From contig JAQUZL010000025.1 of the NCBI GenBank assembly GCA_028691385.1, forward strand, positions 1-18,516: a stretch of 18,516 nucleotides of DNA. Reading direction: 5' to 3'. Made by a program: the position numbers and the translations under genes. Shown in pieces: positions 7,724 through 15,329 of this stretch (within the stretch, counting starts at the first letter, position 1; each line of letters opens with the position of its first letter). The notes under the pieces were generated by a model, which saw only the letters and a list, made by a program, of their open reading frames with translations, was not told the origin of the DNA and did not search any database. The stretch is from Oscillospiraceae bacterium (GTDB lineage Bacteria > Bacillota > Clostridia > Oscillospirales > Oscillospiraceae).

Positions 7724-8854
7724 TTAGAATTGCTCGGCAAAAGCCTGAATACGCGTACGAATCTGCTCAAACGAATCAATCATCTGGTCAACTTCCAGAT
7801 AAAGATGCGGCACGCCTGCATCGTCCAGTTCCTTCTTGTAGATCGGATAATCAAACTCTTCCGGATCGCAGAACTTCATCATAAAGACGACAACAGCCTT
7901 GGCGCTGCGCGCCTTGCACATCTCGATCATCATTTCGCCGCGCTGTTTGTCCGGCTCATAGAGGAAGCAGTCGCCGCGCTGGTCAGCCATACGCAGTGCC
8001 ATCTTCTCCCAGACGGAGCCCTTGATGTCACGGCCCGGCGTTCTCCACAGACGGGATTCCTGTGCCAGATCGTCACCGACAATTGCAATGTTATTTTCCT
8101 TAAAGATGTTCAGAACCTCATTCGGCTCGGACAGCAGGCCGGTCGCAATGACACGAATGCCATCAAACTTCTCCGGCGCCTGTGCCTTCAGGCCGGCAGT
8201 GATTGCCTTAATCTTCTCTTTATAGACTGCCTTATCCATGAAGAAGCCAGCCTTGATGACCAGGTGACGGGTATATGCATCCATGGTGATCGGATAATTG
8301 ACGCAGGTCGCATCAAAATCGCGCATTGCTGCACGGTAATCCTCATACATCTCGTAGGCATTTTCAACGTCACGATCCATGACCATACGGCCTTCGAGCT
8401 TTTCAAGGGCATGACGCACGCGCTTGAACTCCGCCTTCATGTACTCAATGCCCTCTTCGCTCTTGCGCTGCTGGGCATACACAACCGGGATAATCGGAAC
8501 CTGCGGAACGGCAATCTTCCAGTCCTCGCAGACGCACTTCAGCGTATCGCACATGGCGTTCATAACGATACCGGACAGGAAGTTGTAAGTGCCCTTCATG
8601 CCATACTCCAGGTTGGCACGCATAATGGTGCAGCAGAAGCTCTGCATATAGGTGTCGCAAAGCTTCAGATCCGTCTTGCCGCCCCACATGCCGACCGGCA
8701 GATAGTTGCAAGCATAGATAATCTCTTCCGGGATATGAAGCGGGAAACAGCCGATGGCCTTCTTGCCCGTATCTTCCATAGACTTTTTAATCGTCTTTGC
8801 CGGTGTTTCAGCAGCGGCGACGAGCTCAGCAATCAATTCTTTATAGTCAGACAT
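7724..8854 (-). CDS. 2-hydroxyacyl-CoA dehydratase beta subunit (HgdB-like)
   Basis: About 376 residues, matching HgdB (379). With the alpha subunit it binds 4Fe-4S and carries out syn elimination of water from a (R)-2-hydroxyacyl-CoA through a ketyl radical. Landmarks are KKAIGCFPLHIPEEIIYA near the N-terminus, GMWG, the CDTLKC segment and MKFCDPEEFDYP near the C-terminus, all typical of HgdB-like subunits. The open frame begins at 8860, sharing one base with the alpha-subunit stop (TAATG). I prefer the second ATG at 8854, because GGGAGG lies 8 bases before it and only 2 bases before the first. Translational coupling with alpha is likely. Lactyl-, 2-hydroxyglutaryl-, phenyllactyl- and 2-hydroxyisocaproyl-CoA enzymes share these motifs, so the substrate is open. 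Confidence 0.93.
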   Translation of the reverse strand: MSDYKELIAELVAAAETPAKTIKKSMEDTGKKAIGCFPLHIPEEIIYACNYLPVGMWGGKTDLKLCDTYMQSFCCTIMRANLEYGMKGTYNFLSGIVMNAMCDTLKCVCEDWKIAVPQVPIIPVVYAQQRKSEEGIEYMKAEFKRVRHALEKLEGRMVMDRDVENAYEMYEDYRAAMRDFDATCVNYPITMDAYTRHLVIKAGFFMDKAVYKEKIKAITAGLKAQAPEKFDGIRVIATGLLSEPNEVLNIFKENNIAIVGDDLAQESRLWRTPGRDIKGSVWEKMALRMADQRGDCFLYEPDKQRGEMMIEMCKARSAKAVVVFMMKFCDPEEFDYPIYKKELDDAGVPHLYLEVDQMIDSFEQIRTRIQAFAEQF

Positions 8855-8859
8855 TTTCA

Positions 8860-10110
8860 TTACCTCCCTGCGGCCTTTCTCTTGTCCATCATTTCGACAA
8901 GGCCCTGAACGCGGGTCTCATACTGCGCTTCGGAGAAGCTGCGCGGATCCGTCTGGTCACCATCAAACATGGTGGTCGGGATGCCGGTCATAGCTTCGAC
9001 GCGGCGGCGCACTTCGTACTGACGGAAGTCCATCAGCTTGCAGCTGCGGTTGGAATGATACAGAACGCCGTCCAGATTGAACTGGTCAACGAGTTTCTTC
9101 AGGTAATCAGTGCCAAAGTCCAGGTTCCGGTTTGCATAGTTCACCGTGTACGCACGAGCCATGCCGGTCAGGTCATTGGTTTCATAGCGGACATTCCAGG
9201 ATTCCGGATAAGTAGAGGTCACCATGTTGATGCCGTACTTCTTCAGAGTCTTGAAGGTGGTGGACAGATGCGGCCAGCAGGCAATGCCGTCCCACATGAT
9301 GCGGTACTTCTCCTCTGCGGAGCTCCAAGGGCCAAGGCCAGCTTCCTTCTTTGCCAGCAACTCTTCGTACCACAGCTTGAACAGCTTATGGCCGTCGGCG
9401 TTGCCGCGCATGCAGACCATGATTGCCATATAGTTGAACATGTCGAAGCCGTTAAGCGGCGACGGCGTAAACTGTGCAAGATCCGTTGCAGCCTTCCACC
9501 ACTGGCAGGTGGCGTTGGACAGCTTCATGACTTCGCCAAGCTTGTCAAAGTCAAATCTCTTGCCGCTGAAGTCTTCCAGCTGCTTGATTGCGGATTCAAA
9601 CTGGCCGCGCAGATACTCGACCGCATGATCCGGGACTTCATAAGTATGGTTGAACGGGGTGTCAATAAAGACCAGCGGGACACGCAGCTTTTTTGCCAGA
9701 TTCTCCCACCACTTCATGACCGTCGTGCAAATGTTGGCACTGCAAAGGACGACATCCGGCAGCGGAATATCCTGTGCTTCCGCGTGGGGAATATCCGTGT
9801 ATGCCATGTTGATGCGTGCGTAAGAGCAAATATCGGCAGAATAGCCGATGCCCTCCGCGTGATCGATGAACTTCATCGCTTCCTTCCGTGCGCCGATGGC
9901 CGCCGCATGGTTTTCCGGATAAACAACGTGCATGTCCAGTGTTTCAAACAATTCCTGCGGGCTAATGGATACGGCCCAGGCAACAGGCTTTCCTTCTGCC
10001 TTTGCCTGCAGCGCACCATCGTAGTGCTTTGCTGTAAGCTCGTTCAGAAACTGTTTAGAAGTCAGTTTTGTCTCTTCCAAAAATCTCCACTCCTTGCTAT
10101 TTTCGGTCAT
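8860..10110 (-). CDS. 2-hydroxyacyl-CoA dehydratase alpha subunit (FldB/HadB/LcdA-like)
   Basis: 416 residues, closer in length to FldB/HadB (about 407) than to HgdA (about 477). Family landmarks are FLNELTAKHYDGAL, VVYPENHAA, ADICSYARIN, CSANICTTVMKWWENLA, GIACWPHL, HSNRSCKL and the C-terminal FDGDQTDPRSFSEAQYETR. The subunit carries cysteines for the catalytic 4Fe-4S cluster and forms the active site with beta. It is the first gene of a unit with a consensus promoter 27 bases upstream of the ATG at 10110. That ATG has no Shine-Dalgarno and lies inside an inverted repeat. An in-frame TTG at codon 11 (10080) has AAGGAG 9 bases upstream and is a serious alternative start. The stop overlaps the next gene. 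It may act with the hydratase and dehydrogenase at 15330-17017. Confidence 0.93.
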   Translation of the reverse strand: MTENSKEWRFLEETKLTSKQFLNELTAKHYDGALQAKAEGKPVAWAVSISPQELFETLDMHVVYPENHAAAIGARKEAMKFIDHAEGIGYSADICSYARINMAYTDIPHAEAQDIPLPDVVLCSANICTTVMKWWENLAKKLRVPLVFIDTPFNHTYEVPDHAVEYLRGQFESAIKQLEDFSGKRFDFDKLGEVMKLSNATCQWWKAATDLAQFTPSPLNGFDMFNYMAIMVCMRGNADGHKLFKLWYEELLAKKEAGLGPWSSAEEKYRIMWDGIACWPHLSTTFKTLKKYGINMVTSTYPESWNVRYETNDLTGMARAYTVNYANRNLDFGTDYLKKLVDQFNLDGVLYHSNRSCKLMDFRQYEVRRRVEAMTGIPTTMFDGDQTDPRSFSEAQYETRVQGLVEMMDKRKAAGR

Positions 10111-10130
10111 TAAAATGGCCGCTTAATGAC
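10106..10130. promoter_or_regulatory. 8-bp inverted repeat spanning the transcript start and ATG of the dehydratase unit
   Basis: GTCATTAA (10106-10113) is mirrored by TTAATGAC (10123-10130) with a 9-base centre. It begins at the predicted transcription start and its far arm contains the annotated ATG of the alpha subunit. It could be an operator just after the promoter or an RNA hairpin that hides the ATG. Confidence 0.5.
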
Positions 10131-10136
10131 AATTAA

Positions 10137-10165
10137 ATTATATCCCACAAACAATACGATTGCAA
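10137..10165 (-). promoter_or_regulatory. Sigma-A promoter of the 2-hydroxyacyl-CoA dehydratase unit
   Basis: On the minus strand TTGCAA (10160-10165) is followed after 17 bases by a perfect TATAAT (10137-10142). The predicted start near 10130 gives a leader of only about 20 bases to the annotated ATG. It makes the dehydratase unit independent of the transporter operon upstream. Confidence 0.85.
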
Positions 10166-10190
10166 GTGTTCTATGCACAAAATCAAGGAA

Positions 10191-10261
10191 AAGACCCGGA
10201 CAACTTGTAAACGATTGGTGTTTTTGTAAAATCACCATTCGATACATTCTGTCCGGGTCTT
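10191..10261 (-). terminator. Large hairpin terminator after the SDR gene
   Basis: A 12-bp perfect outer stem (10191-10202 with 10250-10261) encloses a weaker inner stem (10212-10220 with 10233-10241, one mismatch). On the minus strand the outer stem runs straight into a T-rich stretch (TTTTCCTTGATTTT). It lies 33 bases after the SDR stop and just ahead of the dehydratase promoter. Confidence 0.8.
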
Positions 10262-10293
10262 AATTTCATGGTACAGCAGTCAGCAAATACGCC

Positions 10294-11055
10294 TTATCTG
10301 CCCATCCAGCCGCCGTCAACGGTCACGACGACGCCATTTACATAGTCCGAAGCATGCGAGCTGAGGAAAATGAGCGCACCGACAAGATCCTCCGGCGTAC
10401 CAAGACGCTTGGCAGGAATGCGGTCCATCAGGGTCTTCAGGCGTGCTTCATCTGCTTTCAGCGCGGCAATATTGTCCGTATCCATGTAGCCGGGAGCAAT
10501 GGCATTGACATTAACGCCAACACTCGCAAGCTCATTGGAGAAGGCCATGGTCATCTGCTTGATGCCGCCCTTTGCAGCTGCATAAGCAGGAACCGTAAAA
10601 CCACCCTGATAGCTGAGCAGAGATGCTGTGTTCACAATTTTGCCGTAACCCTTTTTTGCCATAATCTGGCCAGCAAGCTGCGCCAAAATAAAGGCGGAAG
10701 TGAGGTTTACGTTCAAAACCTTGTTCCATTCCTCAATCGGGAATTCCAGGCACGGATACCGCACCTGCATGCCGGCATTATTCACCATAATGTCAATGTC
10801 ATGATCCAGATACTGCATTGCTTCGTCGAACGCAGCCGCCACAGCAGCATTGTCCTTAAAGTTCGCCATCACCGGATAAACCGGACACTCTGCGGTGGTC
10901 ATTTCATTTGCAACGGCAACAACTTTTTCGTTGGTACCCATGATCACCAGCGTAACACCGGCATCGTGCAGCGCCTGTGCCATAGCCTTACCAAGGCCGC
11001 GGCTGGCGCCGGTCACGATGGCTTTTTTACCGGACACATCAAAAAGATTATTCAT
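10294..11055 (-). CDS. SDR family NAD(P)-dependent oxidoreductase, KduD-like
   Basis: A 253-residue classical short-chain dehydrogenase. The cofactor motif TGASRGLG is at 15-22 and NNAG is at 92-95. The catalytic Ser145 lies in ASLLSYQGG, with Tyr158 and Lys162 in YAAAK. Blocks ASLLSYQGGFTVPAYAAAK, NAIAPGYMDTDN, DRIPAKRLG and ASDYVNG with DGGWMGR closely recall KduD (2-dehydro-3-deoxy-D-gluconate 5-dehydrogenase) and gluconate 5-dehydrogenases. Oxidation or reduction of a hydroxyl on a sugar acid is therefore the best guess, with KduD itself not proven. GGAGGATTT precedes the ATG at 11055. It sits 15 bases after dctM as the last gene before a terminator, suggesting it acts on the imported substrate. 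Confidence 0.9.
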   Translation of the reverse strand: MNNLFDVSGKKAIVTGASRGLGKAMAQALHDAGVTLVIMGTNEKVVAVANEMTTAECPVYPVMANFKDNAAVAAAFDEAMQYLDHDIDIMVNNAGMQVRYPCLEFPIEEWNKVLNVNLTSAFILAQLAGQIMAKKGYGKIVNTASLLSYQGGFTVPAYAAAKGGIKQMTMAFSNELASVGVNVNAIAPGYMDTDNIAALKADEARLKTLMDRIPAKRLGTPEDLVGALIFLSSHASDYVNGVVVTVDGGWMGR

Positions 11056-11070
11056 AAATCCTCCAATATG

Positions 11071-12378
11071 TTATGCTGCTGCTTTCGTCATCATGTTCGG
11101 CAGCGTCATAACCAGCGGTTCACAATACGTTGTGATCAGCAGTGCACACAGTAGTACTAGAATGAATGGTATAATCTTTTTACTCAAATCAACAAATCTG
11201 ACGTCTGCCATGCCGGAGGCAACAAACAGGTTGACGCCAACAGGCGGCGTAATGAAGCCGATTGCCAGGTTAACAACCATGATCAGGCCGAAATGAATCG
11301 GCGACCAGCCACAGGCAACTGCAACTGGGCACAGAATCGGCGCGATAACGATAATTGCAGCAATCGTATCCATCAACATACCGACAATCAGCAGCACGCC
11401 GTTAATGACCAGCAGGATGATTATGCCGTTATCACTGATCGAAGTGATGCCATTGGCCACAACAGTCGGAATCTGTGCCAGAGAGATAACCTTGGCAAGA
11501 ACCGTACCGGTGCAGCACGGCAGCAAAATGTTGCCGTTGGTGATAGAGGATGTAATAAATGCCTTGTATGTTCTCTTGATGTCCAGCTCACGATAGATGA
11601 ACATACCAACGATGAAGCCATAGACGTCAGCAACAACGGCTGCTTCGGTCGGGGTAAAGAAGCCGCCATAAATACCGCCCAGAATGATAACCGGGCAGCC
11701 CAACGCCCAAATGCCCTTTACAAAGGTGGTGCCAACGCGCTTGATCGAGAAGCCGTGGGCAGAGCCTTTGTAGCCGTGCTTAATGCAGACAAACTCGTTG
11801 AGTGCGATCAGGCACAGTGCAAATGCAAGCGCCGGACCGAAACCAGCGACAAACAGCTGGCCAACGGAGGTGTCGGTAGACGTACCATAAACAACCATCG
11901 GGATAGACGGCGGAACGATAACGCCCAAGCAGCCAGAAGCGGCAATCAGAGCGGTAGCGTACAGCTTGTCGTATCCACGCTCCACCATGGAAGGCAGGCA
12001 GATGGCGCCGATTGCTGCAACCGTAGCCGGAGCGGAACCGGAGATTGCGCCAAAGAACGCACAAGCAGCGATACAGACAATGCCAAGGCCGCCCGGCAGC
12101 CAGCCAAGCAGAGAATCGCAGAAATCGATCAGTCGCTTGGAAAGACCGCCGCCTTCCATGAGTGAGCCAGCCAAGATGAAGAACGGAATGGCCATCAGCG
12201 GGAAGGAGTCCAGTGCAGACATCAGCCACGGGCCAATGGTTGAGAGCGTCTGGGTGCTATAGAATACGTAGTAAATTGTCAGTGACAAGCCGATGGAAAT
12301 ACCAATCGGAATAGTCAGGAAAATGAAAACAAAGAAAAGGCCAAAAATAATCAGAGCGGCCATCGATGCAGAACCCAT
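11071..12378 (-). CDS. dctM: TRAP transporter large permease subunit DctM
   Basis: A 435-residue very hydrophobic inner-membrane protein with about a dozen predicted membrane segments, the usual size of DctM. It is the sodium-coupled transport subunit of a tripartite ATP-independent periplasmic transporter. Family hallmarks are PLMAIPFFILAGSLMEGGGL near 60-80, GAISGSAPATVAAIGAI near 110-126, the VIVPPSIPMVVYG loop near 152-164, FFTPTEAAVVA and IGFITPPVGVNLFVASG near the C-terminus. It begins 3 bases after the dctQ stop and is followed by the SDR gene. The family imports organic acids such as C4-dicarboxylates, uronates and other sugar acids. This subunit does not reveal the ligand. Confidence 0.95.
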   Translation of the reverse strand: MGSASMAALIIFGLFFVFIFLTIPIGISIGLSLTIYYVFYSTQTLSTIGPWLMSALDSFPLMAIPFFILAGSLMEGGGLSKRLIDFCDSLLGWLPGGLGIVCIAACAFFGAISGSAPATVAAIGAICLPSMVERGYDKLYATALIAASGCLGVIVPPSIPMVVYGTSTDTSVGQLFVAGFGPALAFALCLIALNEFVCIKHGYKGSAHGFSIKRVGTTFVKGIWALGCPVIILGGIYGGFFTPTEAAVVADVYGFIVGMFIYRELDIKRTYKAFITSSITNGNILLPCCTGTVLAKVISLAQIPTVVANGITSISDNGIIILLVINGVLLIVGMLMDTIAAIIVIAPILCPVAVACGWSPIHFGLIMVVNLAIGFITPPVGVNLFVASGMADVRFVDLSKKIIPFILVLLCALLITTYCEPLVMTLPNMMTKAAA

Positions 12379-12381
12379 ATC

Positions 12382-12888
12382 TTATGCCTCCTCTTTCTTT
12401 AAGCCTTTGGAAGCTTTGTATTCGAGGATCAACTTGATCGTGTCCTCAATCAGGCGAACGGCAACAAAGATGCCGCCAACCACAAGCGCAGCGTAGACAA
12501 TACCCATCGGCATCATCATAGCCGGCGATTTCTGATTGTAAGTAAACGAAACACGAATAATCTGATCCCATTCAAGCTTAATAATCACCAGGTCAAAGAT
12601 AAAGAAGCCCACATTCGAAATCAGGTCAAAAATGAGCTTGCCAATGCCTTCGTGGAAGATAGCAGTCAGCAGCTCAACCTTAATATGGGATCTTTCTTTG
12701 ACCGAAAGCGAAATGCCCAGCCAGGAAGTCCAAATAAACAGATAACGTGCAGCCTCTTCTGTCCAAGAGAGGTTGCCGCCAGTCCAGCGCATAACCAGCT
12801 GCCAGACAAGGCAAAGAAGCATAGACAGGAATGTGATAAAGCAGAGAACTTTCTCGCAATTATCATCAATCAGTTTTACAATTTTCAT
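12382..12888 (-). CDS. dctQ: TRAP transporter small permease subunit DctQ
   Basis: A 168-residue membrane protein with four hydrophobic segments (about 13-34, 46-63, 83-103 and 123-147) and the DctQ signature WTEEAARYLFIWTSWLG after the first segment. It pairs with DctM to form the membrane part of the TRAP transporter. The frame is open further upstream to 12975, but that extension runs through strong hairpins and lacks hydrophobic character. The ATG at 12888 gives the normal DctQ N-terminus. Its ribosome site is weak: an AAAGG about 16 bases before and a TAGGG nearer. A 176-base gap with three hairpins separates it from dctP, and dctM follows after 3 bases. Confidence 0.9.
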   Translation of the reverse strand: MKIVKLIDDNCEKVLCFITFLSMLLCLVWQLVMRWTGGNLSWTEEAARYLFIWTSWLGISLSVKERSHIKVELLTAIFHEGIGKLIFDLISNVGFFIFDLVIIKLEWDQIIRVSFTYNQKSPAMMMPMGIVYAALVVGGIFVAVRLIEDTIKLILEYKASKGLKKEEA

Positions 12889-12923
12889 GATAACGGACCC
12901 TAACCTTTCTCGTAGGTTCGAAA

Positions 12924-13015
12924 TCAGGGCAAATGCCCTGAAGCAACTACTGCGGTTATCCGCAGTAGTTCGCAATAGTGGGATAACCCCGGAAGTACAG
13001 TCCCGGGGTTATCCC
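12924..13015 (-). other. Three consecutive hairpins in the dctP-dctQ intergenic region
   Basis: Perfect inverted repeats follow each other: 13 bp (12980-12992 with 13003-13015), 11 bp (12945-12955 with 12960-12970, TTAT centre) and 7 bp (12924-12930 with 12935-12941). None is followed by a U run on the minus strand, so they are better read as RNA-stabilising or processing elements, or weak attenuators, than as a full terminator. Such structures are known behind binding-protein genes, where they raise binding-protein levels over permease. Confidence 0.75.
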
Positions 13016-13064
13016 GCCAAAAGCTACAACTCAAGAAATTGCGAATCTGTTAAGTTGCGAGAAA

Positions 13065-14195
13065 TTAGGCGTTTGCCTTTGCCTCTTCAACAGATGCCTG
13101 GAAGTCTTCCCAAGTGATGGTGGACTTCACGTTGGCCTTGAACCAATCCTCGAAGCCAGCAACGGATGCCTTGAAAGCAGCGCGCTCGTCGTCAGAGAGG
13201 TTGTAAAGGGTAACACCGTTGTCCTTGATTGCCTGAATATTGTCAGCTTCCTGAGCAGCTGCATACTCATGCTGTGCAACCTCGGTCTCTTCGCCAACTT
13301 CAATGATCAGGTTACGAGTTGCCTCATTCAGACCATTCATGAACTCGTTGGAGATGAAGAAAGCGGTGAAGTCAAAGGTGTGGGACAGATCGGTGAAGTA
13401 CTTCTGTACTTCGTAGAACTTGGTGGAAACGAAGATGGAGTAGGGGTTATCCTGGCCATCAACGGTGCCCTGCTGCAGAGCGGTGTAGAGCTCGGAGTAT
13501 GCCATCGGGGTAGCGGAAGCGCCCATCTCGGTGAACATCTCAATGTAAGCCGGGGAGTCCATAACGCGGATCTTCAGGCCAGCCATGTCAGCCGGAGAAG
13601 TGACTTCCTTCTTGCCATTGGACAGCATACGAATGCCGTTCTCGAACCAGCTCAGCATATAGACGCCAGCCTGATCGGAAACTTCCTGCTTCAGCTGAGC
13701 AGCAACATCGGTCTTGGTCCATGCGTAGGCTTCTTCACGGCTGTTGAAGGTGAACGGAACAGCAGTGTACTGAACATCCGGGCAGTAGGAAGCGAAGGAA
13801 GACAGGGTGCACTCACCAGCCTGAACAGAGCCAGCCTGAACGGACTCAATGCAAGCAGTGCCGGTGCCAAAGGTGGAGTTCAGATAAACTTCAACCTGAA
13901 CAGCGCCGTTGGAGCGAGCCTCGAGCTCTTTCTCAAAGCAGTTCATAACGCCCATTGCGATGGGGTTGGAATCGGAAGTGGTGCCGTTGAAGTTGATGGT
14001 GACGTTGTCATACTCAACTGCGGCGTCGCCTGCTGGTGCTGCGGTGTTGTTGTCAGCCGCCGGGGTGGTGGTGGTGGTGTTGCCTGCCGGGGTGGTGGTG
14101 CTGGTGTCTGCCGGCTTGCTGCTGCCGCATGCGGTCAGCGCGAAAACCAGAACAACAACCAGAACCAGAGCTACGACCTTCTTAAACTCTTTCAT
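13065..14195 (-). CDS. dctP: TRAP transporter substrate-binding lipoprotein DctP
   Basis: A 376-residue extracytoplasmic solute-binding protein. Residues 1-22 form a lipoprotein signal with lipobox LTAC (Cys23), so in this Gram-positive it is lipid-anchored outside the membrane. A Thr/Pro/Ala-rich spacer (about 28-60) follows, then the DctP domain. The domain core carries the family pattern LKIRVMDSPAYIEMF, with the arginine that usually grips the ligand carboxylate, and PMAYSELYTALQQGTVDGQDNP. This points to an acidic substrate. The ATG at 14195 lies inside the end of the GldA-like gene, whose last codons supply the GGAGGAAAC ribosome site, giving a 14-base overlap and likely translational coupling. 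Confidence 0.95.
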   Translation of the reverse strand: MKEFKKVVALVLVVVLVFALTACGSSKPADTSTTTPAGNTTTTTPAADNNTAAPAGDAAVEYDNVTINFNGTTSDSNPIAMGVMNCFEKELEARSNGAVQVEVYLNSTFGTGTACIESVQAGSVQAGECTLSSFASYCPDVQYTAVPFTFNSREEAYAWTKTDVAAQLKQEVSDQAGVYMLSWFENGIRMLSNGKKEVTSPADMAGLKIRVMDSPAYIEMFTEMGASATPMAYSELYTALQQGTVDGQDNPYSIFVSTKFYEVQKYFTDLSHTFDFTAFFISNEFMNGLNEATRNLIIEVGEETEVAQHEYAAAQEADNIQAIKDNGVTLYNLSDDERAAFKASVAGFEDWFKANVKSTITWEDFQASVEEAKANA

Positions 14196-15300
14196 TGTTT
14201 GTTTCCTCCATACAATTGTTTTTATTTACTCTTAAAATCGCCTGATAGAGCGATTCAGGAGTCACATCAAATGGCATCTTCTTCGAATTCGGATAAGTGC
14301 AGGTGGCCTCTGCCAGCTCATAGAGCTTCTTCTCATCCGCTTCAATGCCGAGATCCTTTAGGCTTGTGGGCAGTCCGCATTCCTTGTAGAATGTGATCAC
14401 TTCTCCCCATTCGCGTTCGTCTGTTTTGCCTGCATGCAGATATTCCGCAGCAAGCTGCACCAGAACGCCAACGGCGACCGCCTCACCATGCATGACCGGG
14501 AACGGATCCCACACTTTGGTCATGCCGCTGTAAAATGCATGGGCAATTGCACAGCCATTGTTCTCGAAGCCCAAGCCGCTCAGAAAAATATTGGCTTCCG
14601 TGATCATATCGACCGCTTCGGACCACTGCTTTTTCTGAACCGATTCAACCGCCGCCTTGCCATACTGCAGCAGCAGCTTGTTGCACAGCTCCGCCATTGC
14701 ATAATCTGCTTCGTTCCGCTTGCCGCCGGTGAAGTTGTCCACGCCGGAGCGCTTGCAGGCTCTCGCTTCATAATAGGTGGCAAATGCATCGCCAAGACCC
14801 GCCTTCAGCAGGCGAACCGGCGCTTCGGTGATAATCTGCGTATCGACCAAAACGACATTCGGATTGTGCTTCATCTTCTTTGAAACAACAAACGCACCGT
14901 TTTCATCATAAACAACAGACATTGCACTGCAGGGCGCATCGGAGGCTGCCGCGGTCGGAACAATGACGTCGGCAATACCGGCAAGATCGGCAGCGTATTT
15001 TGTGGTGTCGATCACCTTGCCGCCGCCCAAACCAACAATGCAGCAGCAGTGCAGCTCAGCTGCGATTTTTGCAATTCTTTCAGCTTCTGCCGCAGTCGAT
15101 TCACCGCCGAAAATTTCAACGTGATACGAGGTTCCGGCAAAGCCCTGTGCAATTTTATCTTTTGTCAGTCCAAAAACGATTTGGTCGGTCAGAACCAGAA
15201 AGTGGTTGCCGAGGAAGCCGATATAATCAGAAATCTTCAGCAGCAGGTCCTTACCCTGAATGTACTTGCTTGGAGCAGCAAAGGTTTTAATCTCAGGCAT
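14182..15300 (-). CDS. GldA-like metal-dependent alcohol or 2-hydroxyacid dehydrogenase
   Basis: A 372-residue member of the iron/zinc alcohol dehydrogenase family, glycerol dehydrogenase branch. The NAD-binding GLGGGKVIDTTK is at 90-101, and Asp121 in ASDAPCSA matches the substrate-contacting Asp of GldA. Metal ligands are Asp171 (GLGDAFATYYEAR), His254 (IAHAF) and His271 (VMHGEAV). It should interconvert a vicinal-diol or 2-hydroxy group and a ketone with NAD. Besides glycerol dehydrogenase, this branch includes E. coli HcxA, which reduces 2-oxo acids to 2-hydroxy acids. That activity would suit a 2-hydroxyacyl-CoA dehydratase pathway (inference). The ATG at 15300 has a GAAAGGGG about 11 bases upstream. 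It lies 29 bases after the hydratase gene and overlaps dctP. Confidence 0.9.
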   Translation of the reverse strand: MPEIKTFAAPSKYIQGKDLLLKISDYIGFLGNHFLVLTDQIVFGLTKDKIAQGFAGTSYHVEIFGGESTAAEAERIAKIAAELHCCCIVGLGGGKVIDTTKYAADLAGIADVIVPTAAASDAPCSAMSVVYDENGAFVVSKKMKHNPNVVLVDTQIITEAPVRLLKAGLGDAFATYYEARACKRSGVDNFTGGKRNEADYAMAELCNKLLLQYGKAAVESVQKKQWSEAVDMITEANIFLSGLGFENNGCAIAHAFYSGMTKVWDPFPVMHGEAVAVGVLVQLAAEYLHAGKTDEREWGEVITFYKECGLPTSLKDLGIEADEKKLYELAEATCTYPNSKKMPFDVTPESLYQAILRVNKNNCMEETNNERV

Positions 15301-15329
15301 CGTAAAGATGACCCCTTTCGCAGAATAAA

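Noticed and set aside
5254..10113. Long plus-strand open frames opposite the uxaA-like and dehydratase genes (5254-6246, 7730-8908, 8797-10113)
   Set aside because: They lie antisense to genes with complete family motifs, have odd amino acid composition and no ribosome sites, so they are shadows.
12889..12975. Longer DctQ start at 12975
   Set aside because: The added 29 residues are polar and cross the intergenic hairpins. DctQ proteins normally open just before the first membrane segment, as the 12888 ATG gives.
13980..14130. Low-complexity GGTG/GTTG-rich stretch as a possible DNA repeat or CRISPR-like array
   Set aside because: It encodes the Thr/Pro/Ala-rich spacer behind the DctP lipoprotein signal. 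There are no regular direct repeats with unique spacers.
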